A stretch of DNA of 6,039 bases, taken from Lysobacteraceae bacterium (GTDB lineage: Bacteria; Pseudomonadota; Gammaproteobacteria; Xanthomonadales; Xanthomonadaceae). The notes under the pieces are model-generated. The model saw only the letters and a list, made by a program, of their open reading frames with translations, did not search any database and was not told the origin of the DNA. The stretch lies in NCBI GenBank assembly GCA_004173415.1, contig SEHC01000132.1, positions 1 through 6,039 on the forward strand, in the 5' to 3' direction. This document shows positions 1 to 5,896 of this stretch, one piece after another (the stretch's first letter is position 1; every line of letters starts with the position of its first letter). A program made the position numbers and the translations under genes.

Positions 1-188
1 TCGCGCGACTTGAGGTTGAGGTAGGCATCGGCGCCTTCGATGCGGACGCGCACCGAGGCCTTCTGCGCGCCGCCCTCGACCATCGCCAGGTCGTTGAGAT
101 AGCCCTGCGCCATCGGCACCACCTCATGCGCCTCGTGGCGCCAGGCATCGCCACTGACCAGGAACTTGCGCTCTATCTCTATGCCCAT
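1..188 (-). CDS. CYTH-domain (triphosphate tunnel metalloenzyme) protein, 5' part only
   Basis: The first 62 codons are visible and the rest lies beyond the left edge. The protein opens MGIEIERKFLV, which contains the ExExK signature of the CYTH superfamily (E4, E6, K8). A strand with alternating basic residues follows (R47, R49), then an LKS segment (K60), both typical of the tunnel wall that binds triphosphate and metal. Single-domain bacterial members close to this N-terminus are mostly inorganic triphosphatases; the same fold also includes class IV adenylate cyclases and thiamine triphosphatases, so the substrate cannot be fixed from this fragment. The ATG at 188 is chosen because GAGG lies 8 nt upstream and overlaps the stop codon of rlmD. 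Only 10 bp separate the two genes, so cotranscription and coupled translation are likely. The family call is strong; the exact reaction is inferred. Confidence 0.88.
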   Translation of the reverse strand, partial: MGIEIERKFLVSGDAWRHEAHEVVPMAQGYLNDLAMVEGGAQKASVRVRIEGADAYLNLKSR

Positions 189-196
189 CGGTCCAT

Positions 197-200
197 CCTC
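197..200 (-). promoter_or_regulatory. Ribosome binding site of the CYTH gene
   Basis: GAGG on the minus strand, 8 nt before the ATG at 188. It overlaps the TGA stop of rlmD, so ribosomes ending rlmD stop on the site for the next gene. This supports translational coupling and fixes the start. Confidence 0.7.
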
Positions 201-1548
201 ATGCCGCCTCGAACAAGGCGATGCTTTCCACGTGGCCGGTGTGCGGGAACATGTCCATCACTCCGGCGGCCTTGAGCCGGTAGCCACGCTCGGCCACCAG
301 GAAGCCCGCGTCCCTGGCCAGCGAGGCCGGGTGGCAGCTGACATAGACGATGCGATCGATGTTCTTGAGCGGCAGCTGCTTCAGCACTTCGTCGGCGCCC
401 GACCGCGGCGGATCCAGCAGCAGCTTGTCGAAGCCCTGGCGCATCCACGGCGTGCCCCGCTGGTCCTGGGTCAGGTCGGCGGCATGGAAGTGCGCATTGG
501 CCAGGCCGTTGCGCGCGGCGTTCTCGCGCGCCCGTTGGACCAGCCCGGCCTCGCCTTCCACTCCGACCACTTCGCCCGCCAGACGCGCCATCGGCAGGGT
601 GAAGTTGCCCAGCCCGCAGAACAGGTCGAGGATCCGGTCCTGCGGCCGCGGATCCAGCAATTCGAAGGTGCGCGCGATCATCTTCTGGTTGAGGGCGGCG
701 TTGACCTGGATGAAATCCAGCGGCCGGAACGCGAGCTCCACGTCCCACTGCGGCAGGGTGAACGCGAGCGTCGGCGCTTCGGGCCACAAGGGCACGACCG
801 TGTCGATGCCGCCCGATTGCAGGTAGAAGGCGAACCGGTGCTGCCGTGCGAAGGCGGTCATGCGTTCCCGGTCGGCATCGTTCAGCGGCAGGAGGTGGCG
901 GAACACCAGCGCCACGCCGCTCCCGTCGGCAGCGATATCGCCGGCGATGAACTCGATCTGCGGGATGTCGTTGCGCGCATCCAGGCTCTCGACCAGCAGG
1001 GCCAGCGCCTCGATGCGTTCGCCGATCTGCGGGATCACCGTGTGGCAGACCTGAAGGTCGGCGACGAAGCGCGGATCGGTCTCGCGGAAGCCGACCAGGG
1101 TCTTGTCCTTCTTGTTCACCCGCCGCACCGAGAAGCGGCCCTTGCGCCGGTATCCCCAGCTGTCGCCGGTCAGCGGCGGCAGCAAGGCCTGCGGGCTGAC
1201 GTGGCCGATGCGTTCGAGGTTCTCCAGCAGCACGCGCTGCTTGAGCAGGATCTGCTTGTCTTCGTCCAGGTGTTGCAGGACGCAGCCGCTGCAGGTGCCG
1301 AAATGCGGGCAGCGCGGCTGCACCCGGTCAGGCGACGCCTGCAGCACCTGGACGCTGCGGGCTTCGTCGAAATGGCGGTTCTTCGAGGTCTGTTCGGCCA
1401 TCACCCGTTCGCCGGGCAGTGCGCCGGAGACGAACACGGTCTTGCCCTCGCGCCGGGCCACGCCACGGCCGTCGTGGCTGTGGTCGACGATCTCGGCTTC
1501 GAAGGGGGTCTTGTCGATGCGGGGGGTGCGGGGGCGGGGTCTTGCCAC
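199..1548 (-). CDS. rlmD: 23S rRNA (uracil(1939)-C5)-methyltransferase RlmD (RumA)
   Basis: Transfers a methyl group from S-adenosylmethionine to C5 of U1939 in 23S rRNA, in the cytoplasm. The 449 residues match the family length. A TRAM RNA-binding domain lies at about residues 14-70. The four [4Fe-4S] cysteines are C80, C86, C89 (CPHFGTCSGC) and C168. The methyltransferase domain has QVN at 281-283, the SAM loop LDLFCGLGNFTLP at 307-319, DPPRSG at 379-384, the catalytic cysteine C405 in VSCHPASLARD, and the probable general base E441 in HTGHVES. This layout follows E. coli RumA and distinguishes it from TrmA, which lacks the TRAM domain and the cluster. The start is GTG at 1548: an in-frame TAG lies a few codons upstream and the N-terminus aligns with the family, although no clear Shine-Dalgarno is seen. 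A weak -10 (GACAAT, 1579-1584) could serve it. The odd feature is His for the usual Asn after the catalytic Cys. Confidence 0.96.
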   Translation of the reverse strand: MARPRPRTPRIDKTPFEAEIVDHSHDGRGVARREGKTVFVSGALPGERVMAEQTSKNRHFDEARSVQVLQASPDRVQPRCPHFGTCSGCVLQHLDEDKQILLKQRVLLENLERIGHVSPQALLPPLTGDSWGYRRKGRFSVRRVNKKDKTLVGFRETDPRFVADLQVCHTVIPQIGERIEALALLVESLDARNDIPQIEFIAGDIAADGSGVALVFRHLLPLNDADRERMTAFARQHRFAFYLQSGGIDTVVPLWPEAPTLAFTLPQWDVELAFRPLDFIQVNAALNQKMIARTFELLDPRPQDRILDLFCGLGNFTLPMARLAGEVVGVEGEAGLVQRARENAARNGLANAHFHAADLTQDQRGTPWMRQGFDKLLLDPPRSGADEVLKQLPLKNIDRIVYVSCHPASLARDAGFLVAERGYRLKAAGVMDMFPHTGHVESIALFEAA

Positions 1549-1605
1549 GTGGCGGACTGCGTGCGACTACGGGGCCACATTGTCGCAGACCCGCCGATTC
1601 GCACG

Positions 1606-1636
1606 AAACCCGCCATCCCTGGTCGGGGATGACGGG
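1606..1636 (-). terminator. Rho-independent-type terminator of the ydbH-ydbL unit
   Basis: On the minus strand an 11-bp stem (arms 1626-1636 and 1609-1619, one G-T wobble) encloses the 6-nt loop CGACCA and is followed by TTT (1608-1606). The T run is short, so termination may be partial. On the plus strand the same hairpin is followed by GATCG, so it works only for leftward transcription. A second, less perfect hairpin (1647-1665, GGCCGCC/GGCGGTC with loop AAGCC) lies between it and the ydbL stop codon. Confidence 0.6.
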
Positions 1637-1673
1637 GATCGCGGACGACCGCCGGCTTGGCGGCCGCGACGGG

Positions 1674-2291
1674 TTATTTCTGCTTCCAGCTGCCGCCCGC
1701 GTCCTGGTACCACCAGCCGGCGTGGGCGCTGGCGATCCATTGCTGGGCGAAGGTCTCGCGGATCTTGCCTTCCCATTCCGGATGCCCGTTGGCGACCGCC
1801 ACTTCCCGATAGACCGCCTTGCGGTCGCGGTTGTCCTCGGCCACGGCCTGGGTGATCGCCACCCGGTCCTTGAGCGCCAGCTTCGAGGCGTCACGCACTT
1901 CGATCATGCCATCGCGGGTCAGGCCCAGCGCGCCGGCGTCGAAGGCCGCGGACAACTGCGCCCTGAAGCGCGCTGCCATGCGGTCCTGGATCGCCTGGAT
2001 GGCCGGGGTCTTGATGCTGATGTTGGCCGACTCCTGCGCGTGGGCGGTGCCGATGCCGACCAGCGCCAGCCAGTCGAAGGAACGCTCCCGCGGCTGCACC
2101 CAGGCGCTGCCTCCCTGCCCCCCCGGCAGCTGCGGCTTGGCCTGCCCGGCCGGTGTTTCGTCGCCGATCACCTTGTCGACGAACTCGCGCGCCGCTTCCT
2201 TGGCCTCGGCTGCCGGGAAATAGACGTTGATGGTGACGCAGGCGGTCAGCAGCAGTGCCGCGGCGAGGGAGGTTCCGAACCAACGATGCAT
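1674..2291 (-). CDS. ydbL: YdbL-family DUF1318 lipoprotein, possibly a YnbE-YdbL composite
   Basis: A 205-residue envelope protein. Residues 1-17 form a lipoprotein signal peptide ending in the lipobox LTAC, with C18 as the lipidated residue. V19 at +2 gives no inner-membrane retention signal, so the outer membrane is expected. TINVYFPAAEA follows (20-30), then a Pro/Gly/Gln-rich linker (about 45-70). Residues 74-85 (WLALVGIGTAHA) resemble the end of a Sec signal peptide with an AHA|Q site. The DUF1318 domain occupies about 90-205 and ends GWWYQDAGGSWKQK, like the C-terminus of E. coli YdbL. E. coli YdbL is a short non-lipidated periplasmic protein that modulates the YdbH-YnbE lipid bridge; here no separate ynbE exists. 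The ATG at 2291 is preferred because of a good GGAG; an in-frame ATG at 2309 overlaps the ydbH stop (ATGA) and would add six residues. The gene is probably cotranscribed with ydbH. The family is sure; the role is inferred from homologues. Confidence 0.88.
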   Translation of the reverse strand: MHRWFGTSLAAALLLTACVTINVYFPAAEAKEAAREFVDKVIGDETPAGQAKPQLPGGQGGSAWVQPRERSFDWLALVGIGTAHAQESANISIKTPAIQAIQDRMAARFRAQLSAAFDAGALGLTRDGMIEVRDASKLALKDRVAITQAVAEDNRDRKAVYREVAVANGHPEWEGKIRETFAQQWIASAHAGWWYQDAGGSWKQK

Positions 2292-2298
2292 GGTGTTT

Positions 2299-2302
2299 CT
2301 CC
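2299..2302 (-). promoter_or_regulatory. Ribosome binding site of ydbL
   Basis: GGAG on the minus strand, 7 nt before the ATG at 2291. It favours that start over the in-frame ATG at 2309, which overlaps the ydbH stop codon and has no site of its own. Confidence 0.6.
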
Positions 2303-2305
2303 GGT

Positions 2306-4354
2306 TCATTCGATGATGGGCTTGCTTTCGCCCTGGGTAACCGAGACCAGTCGCTCGACCAGCGTGGGCCAGTCGACGCGATGGTTGTAGCCGACCACGG
2401 TCAGGCGCGGCAGGCCCGATCCTTCTACGATAATAAAGCCCGCCCCCGCTGAACCAAGGCCGTCCATGTCGCAGACCTGCTCGGCCAGCCGGCAGCTGAT
2501 GCCGATGCGCCGGTAGCCGAAATCCTCGAACAGCTTCAGCGCCTGGGCCTGCAGGCTGTCGCCGAGCCCGCCGCCGCCACCGACGCTGGAAAGATCCTGG
2601 ACCGCGCGCTGGCTGATCCGTTGCCTGCCCCGCCACGAGGGATCGGTATGCAGGTCGGCCTCGAAGCCCTGCGCATTCCAGTCGACCAGGCGCAGGCCCA
2701 TGATGCTGCCGTCCAGCGCACCGGTGATCTGGCCGAAGCCGAACACCTTGGTCAACGATTCCAAATCCAGGTCCTCGATGCCGATGTCCGCCGACAGGGT
2801 CGGCGCGGTGCCGAAAGGCCGTTCCATCGACAGGCCTGTGACCTGTACTGCGCCACCGAACATCCGCGTGGTGAGCGTGCCATCGAAATCCAGCCGGTCA
2901 TTGGCATAGCGCGCACGGGGAATGATTCCATCCAGCCGGCCCTCGAAGGCAGGCCAGTCCAGGGCGGCGGCCAGTTGCCCGACGTCGAGCGCCTCCATGG
3001 CCAGGCCGAACTCGAACTCGAGACCGCGCCCGCCTGCGGGAGGACGCAGGTTGAGGGCATCGAAACGCACCTGTCCCCCCAACATCGGGATGGCCACCGG
3101 CTGGCGCAGGCCGATGCTTCCCGCGCTGCTCTGCAGGGCCAGGCCGGCCGCGCCAAAGGCAAGCCCGCCGATCGCGCCGCCCTGCCAGCCCATGCTGCTT
3201 CGCACCGGGGCGTCCGCCGTCGCCGTTGCCGAAAACACCGGCTTGCCGCTGATCCCGTCGAAGCGGAAGCGCTGTTGCGAATCGATGAGCGAAACCTGCT
3301 CAAGGGATGCTTCGGCAAAGGCCAGCGCACCCTCCTCGATGCGGGCCCGGGCCTGCATCCGTCCCTGCATCTGCAACTCGCCCAGGCCGGCCAGGCCGAG
3401 CCAGCCGGACAGATAGCGCGGCCGCAGCGGCGCCACGTCGTTACTGCGCAAGTGCAGGTCGGCGTTGCGCAGGTTGGCCTGAGGATCGAAGCCCAGCGAG
3501 CCTTCCACCCGCAGCGCGTCGCCGTCGTCCCAGGCCAGCTGCGGCAGTTCCCAGCCGCCTTGTCCCTGTCGGCGCGCGGCGAGGTTGATCGCCACCGGCC
3601 TGGCAGGCAGGGCCAGGTAGCCGTTGCCGACCAGAATCTCGCCGCCGCGCAGGCTGCCATCGACGGTTACCAGCGACAGCGCGCCGGCTTTGCGGAAACC
3701 GACCTCCAGCTTCGCGCCCAGGCCTTCGGCAGCGATGCTCCCATCGGGCGTGTCCAGGCCCAGGCCGGTGACGCCCAGCCGCGCCTCCACCCGCAAAGGG
3801 GCGCTTTCCGGGGTGTGGACGTCGATGCGCCCCTGCAGCCGCCCTGCCTTGAGGTGCGCGCTGGGCCAGGCCTGGGCCAGCAGCGCCTGCGACCAGGCCA
3901 GCGGCACGCGGGTCAGGTCCAGGCGGGTCAGGTCAGGCGCCGCGGCGTGGCGAACCAGGCCCAGGCGGGAGTCGCCGCGCGACAAGGCAGCCTCGGTGCT
4001 GGCCGCGCCAAGGTCCACGTCCAGCTCCAGCGATCCGCCGGCGGCGCTGCGGATCGGTCCGCGGCAACGCCAGCCCTGCGCCGCGGCCAGCCTCTGCAGC
4101 GGACAACGCCAGGTCAGGTTGCTGAAGCGATATCCCAGGTCGGGGGCCACGACCCGGCGCGCGCTGAGGGTCAGCTCGCCGGAGTCGGCGTCCCTGGGCC
4201 AGTGCACGCGGACCTCGACCTGCTCCAGGGTGGCCACGCCGGTGGTCACCCGGGCGATGCGCGCGCCGAGGGTGGTGGCCCGCCCATCGGCGGCGATGGC
4301 CAGCAGCAGCGGCAGAACCAGCGCTAAGATGCGGCGGGGCATGGATGGCAGCAT
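2306..4354 (-). CDS. ydbH: YdbH-like AsmA-family intermembrane phospholipid transport protein
   Basis: E. coli YdbH belongs to the AsmA-like group with TamB and YhdP. It is anchored in the inner membrane, with a long beta-sheet groove across the periplasm thought to carry phospholipid to the outer membrane; YnbE is its outer-membrane partner. This 682-residue protein has a basic N-terminus and a hydrophobic segment (LALVLPLLLAIAA, about 10-22), a long body of alternating strands, and the diagnostic C-terminal block: SVGGGGGLGD (590-599), FEDFGYRRIGISC (609-621), then VDWPTLVERL near the end. It is shorter than the E. coli protein (about 880). The only four cysteines form two close pairs, 84/97 and 621/628. 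Some databases call this family 'dicarboxylate transport', probably a historical misnomer. The start is uncertain: ATG 4354 is listed, but ATG 4342 gives a better signal peptide and neither has a clear ribosome site. It lies 14 bp upstream of ydbL. Confidence 0.87.
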   Translation of the reverse strand: MLPSMPRRILALVLPLLLAIAADGRATTLGARIARVTTGVATLEQVEVRVHWPRDADSGELTLSARRVVAPDLGYRFSNLTWRCPLQRLAAAQGWRCRGPIRSAAGGSLELDVDLGAASTEAALSRGDSRLGLVRHAAAPDLTRLDLTRVPLAWSQALLAQAWPSAHLKAGRLQGRIDVHTPESAPLRVEARLGVTGLGLDTPDGSIAAEGLGAKLEVGFRKAGALSLVTVDGSLRGGEILVGNGYLALPARPVAINLAARRQGQGGWELPQLAWDDGDALRVEGSLGFDPQANLRNADLHLRSNDVAPLRPRYLSGWLGLAGLGELQMQGRMQARARIEEGALAFAEASLEQVSLIDSQQRFRFDGISGKPVFSATATADAPVRSSMGWQGGAIGGLAFGAAGLALQSSAGSIGLRQPVAIPMLGGQVRFDALNLRPPAGGRGLEFEFGLAMEALDVGQLAAALDWPAFEGRLDGIIPRARYANDRLDFDGTLTTRMFGGAVQVTGLSMERPFGTAPTLSADIGIEDLDLESLTKVFGFGQITGALDGSIMGLRLVDWNAQGFEADLHTDPSWRGRQRISQRAVQDLSSVGGGGGLGDSLQAQALKLFEDFGYRRIGISCRLAEQVCDMDGLGSAGAGFIIVEGSGLPRLTVVGYNHRVDWPTLVERLVSVTQGESKPIIE
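2430..2457 (-). promoter_or_regulatory. Possible internal promoter for ydbL inside the 3' end of ydbH
   Basis: On the minus strand TTGGTT (2457-2452) and TATTAT (2435-2430, five of six to the consensus) are separated by 16 nt. They sit in an AT-rich patch inside otherwise very GC-rich coding sequence. A transcript would start near 2423, about 130 nt before ydbL. The -35 match is only three of six, so this is a weak candidate. The patch also encodes the strand GFIIVEG, which may be explanation enough. Confidence 0.22.
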
Positions 4355-4377
4355 AACGATGTCGGATCACAGGGAAA
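4350..4377 (-). promoter_or_regulatory. Possible ydbH promoter giving a leaderless transcript
   Basis: On the minus strand TTTCCC (4377-4372) and TATGCT (4355-4350, four of six) are 16 nt apart. Transcription would begin at about 4343-4342, exactly at the second in-frame ATG of ydbH (4342). That would explain why no Shine-Dalgarno is seen there. The -35 is poor, and the site overlaps the start of the divergent REC-Hpt gene. Confidence 0.25.
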
Positions 4378-5090
4378 TGAAACCCCGGCTGTTGCTGGTC
4401 GAGGACGACCCGGTCAGTTGCAGATTCATGGCGGCTGCGCTGCAGGCCTTGCCGGCCTGCGTCGCATGCGCCGCATCGATGCAGGGGGCGCTCGACGCCG
4501 AACGCGACGGCGCCAGCGACTTGTGGCTGGTCGACGCCAACCTGCCCGATGGCAGTGGCGCCGAGCTGTTGGCCCGCCTGCGTAATGCGCGGCCCGGCAT
4601 CCCCGCCCTCGCCCACACCGCCGACGATTCGCCCGCCTTGCACGCCCGCCTGCGGCAGGCAGGCTTCGCCGAAGTGCTGGTCAAGCCGCTGCCCGCCACC
4701 GACCTGCGGGACGCGGTGCGCCGCTGGCTGGAGCTGGCGCCCGCGGCCGCCGTGCGCATAGGCGAGGCAGCCAGCGGGTTTGCGCAACGGCCGCTGTGGG
4801 ACCAGGCCACCGCGCTGGCCGCCTTGAACGGAAGCCACGAGCACGTGATGACCCTGCGCAGGATGTTCCTCGACGAGTTGCCACGCCAGCACGACGCCGT
4901 CGTCTCGGCGCTGGAGCGGGGCGACGGGGCCATGGCCCGCCAGGTTCTGCACCAGCTCAAGGCCAGCAGCGGCTTCGTCGGTGCCTTGCGCCTCAATGCG
5001 GCGGCCACGATCCTCGATCAGGCTCCGGACCAAGCGTCCGCGCTTGCCGAATTCGCCGCCATCGTCCAGGACACGCTGGCCGCGGCGTGA
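4359..5090 (+). CDS. REC-Hpt phosphorelay protein (receiver plus histidine phosphotransfer domain)
   Basis: A soluble 243-residue signalling protein with no DNA-binding or enzymatic output. The receiver (about 8-126) has all key residues: acidic pocket E15-D16-D17, phospho-acceptor D59 in LWLVDANLPDGSG, T87 and K109 in VLVKPLP. After a linker, the C-terminal helical Hpt domain (about 145-243) carries HQLKASSG, with H198 as the expected phospho-acceptor. Such proteins pass phosphate between a hybrid histidine kinase and a final regulator, or act as a phosphate sink; which applies here is unknown. No kinase is present in the window. ATG 4359 is chosen, with ATG 4377 as the alternative. An AGGGA lies too close to 4377 to be a normal ribosome site, and the site for 4359 is weak. 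A possible -10 (TAAGAT, 4325-4330) lies inside ydbH. The gene diverges from ydbH by only 4 bp at the listed starts and converges on recO with a 21-bp gap. The domain call is sure; the pathway is unknown. Confidence 0.9.
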   Translation: MSDHREMKPRLLLVEDDPVSCRFMAAALQALPACVACAASMQGALDAERDGASDLWLVDANLPDGSGAELLARLRNARPGIPALAHTADDSPALHARLRQAGFAEVLVKPLPATDLRDAVRRWLELAPAAAVRIGEAASGFAQRPLWDQATALAALNGSHEHVMTLRRMFLDELPRQHDAVVSALERGDGAMARQVLHQLKASSGFVGALRLNAAATILDQAPDQASALAEFAAIVQDTLAAA

Positions 5091-5111
5091 CCGGAGCGCC
5101 TCGCGTGCGGA

Positions 5112-5843
5112 TCAGCCCGGTCGTTTCAGGCGGCCGAGCTCGCCCATCATTTCCCAGGACTTGAGGCCGCGGCCACCCAGGTGGTGGGCCAGGACCGACC
5201 GCAACGCCAGGCGCAGGCTGGACAGGTCCTCGGGATCGGGTTGCCGGTCGGCCGCCAGGGCCAGCAAGGCGCTGCCGGTGGCCGCGACCGTACGCTGTCC
5301 CTGGCCGCGATCGCTCAGCAGGCGCCGCGGCCCCTGCTCCGGGTCCAGCAGATAACGGGCGGCCGGGTCGATGGGACTGCCGTCGCCTTCCTCGGCCAGG
5401 TCGAAACCGGAGCCCAGCGACTCGAGCAGGTCGCGTTCGAAGCGGCGCAGCGTCCACGCCAGCGGACTGTCCTGGCCCAGGCGCGAGCGGGTTTCGGCAT
5501 AAACCCGGTACAGGCCCCCGTGCGGATCCTGGCGCGGGGCCAGGCGCATCACCAGTTCATTGACGTAGAACGCGGCCAGCATCGCATCGCCCGCCAGCCG
5601 CGGCGCCGCATCAAGCGCTTCAGCCGAGACCAGCTGGGCCAGCTCGCCGCGCTGCACCGCGTCCAGGCGGATGTGCTGCAGCGGCTGCAAGGCGGCGCGG
5701 AGGACGTGCTTCTTTGGTCCCTGCACGCCACGCGCCACCAGGCCAAGGCGCCCATGGTCGCGGCCCAGCACTTCGACCAGCAGGCTGGTTTCGCGCCAGG
5801 GGCGCGCGTGCAGGACGAAGGCGGGTTCTTGGTCGATGCGCAT
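5112..5843 (-). CDS. recO: DNA repair protein RecO
   Basis: Recombination mediator that binds ssDNA and SSB, anneals strands, and with RecR helps load RecA at gaps in the RecF pathway. The 243 residues equal the usual length. The N-terminal OB-fold domain contains AFVLHARPWRETSLLVEV (8-25) and GRLGLVARGV (31-40). A helical region follows, with ALQPL (51-55) and AFYVNELVMRL (91-101), and the typical C-terminal motif HHLGGRGLKSWEM ends it (220-232). There are no cysteines, so the zinc site found in some RecO proteins is absent, as in E. coli. ATG 5843 is chosen because the N-terminus then fits the family. An in-frame GTG at 5900 overlaps the era stop (GTGA) and would add 19 non-conserved residues across a hairpin. 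No Shine-Dalgarno is seen before 5843; a TACAAT at 5858-5853 could be the -10 of a near-leaderless transcript. It lies downstream of era, a common gammaproteobacterial order, but pdxJ does not follow. Confidence 0.95.
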   Translation of the reverse strand: MRIDQEPAFVLHARPWRETSLLVEVLGRDHGRLGLVARGVQGPKKHVLRAALQPLQHIRLDAVQRGELAQLVSAEALDAAPRLAGDAMLAAFYVNELVMRLAPRQDPHGGLYRVYAETRSRLGQDSPLAWTLRRFERDLLESLGSGFDLAEEGDGSPIDPAARYLLDPEQGPRRLLSDRGQGQRTVAATGSALLALAADRQPDPEDLSSLRLALRSVLAHHLGGRGLKSWEMMGELGRLKRPG

Positions 5844-5852
5844 CGGTAGCGC

Positions 5853-5858
5853 ATTGTA
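5853..5858 (-). promoter_or_regulatory. Possible -10 element for recO
   Basis: TACAAT on the minus strand (five of six to the consensus), ending 9 nt before the recO ATG. The transcript would start about 3 nt before the start codon. No convincing -35 is visible at the right distance, and the hairpin 5865-5890 occupies most of that space, so the call is weak. Confidence 0.25.
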
Positions 5859-5864
5859 GGTGCG

Positions 5865-5890
5865 CGGGGCGGGCCAAGGCGCCCGCCCCG
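5865..5890 (-). repeat. Perfect GC inverted repeat (hairpin) between era and recO
   Basis: Two perfectly complementary 10-nt arms (5881-5890 and 5865-5874), nearly all G and C, enclose a 6-nt loop (GCCTTG on the minus strand). The hairpin begins 6 nt after the era stop codon and ends 21 nt before the recO ATG. No T run follows on the minus strand, so it is not a classical terminator. It could act as an attenuator, a barrier to 3' exonucleases protecting the era message, or a control on recO translation. Confidence 0.6.
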
Positions 5891-5896
5891 GATCGC

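Noticed and set aside
166..1632. Long open frame on the plus strand (488 codons) opposite rlmD
   Set aside because: It mirrors rlmD, whose motifs are unmistakable. Its translation is rich in Arg, Gln, His and Ala with no recognisable domain, as expected for an antisense shadow in GC-rich DNA.
2621..4327. Long open frame on the plus strand (568 codons) opposite ydbH
   Set aside because: Its composition is dominated by Gln, Arg, Ala and Gly with no domain, signal or ribosome site. ydbH on the other strand has a coherent envelope-protein sequence and the family's C-terminal block.
3624..4358. Upstream extension of the REC-Hpt frame by about 245 codons
   Set aside because: The extra part is Arg/Ser/Pro-rich shadow of ydbH, and the receiver domain begins right after the ATG at 4359.
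5091..5111. Bidirectional terminator in the gap between the converging REC-Hpt and recO genes
   Set aside because: The 21-bp gap has only short imperfect pairing and no T run on either strand, so no terminator can be supported.
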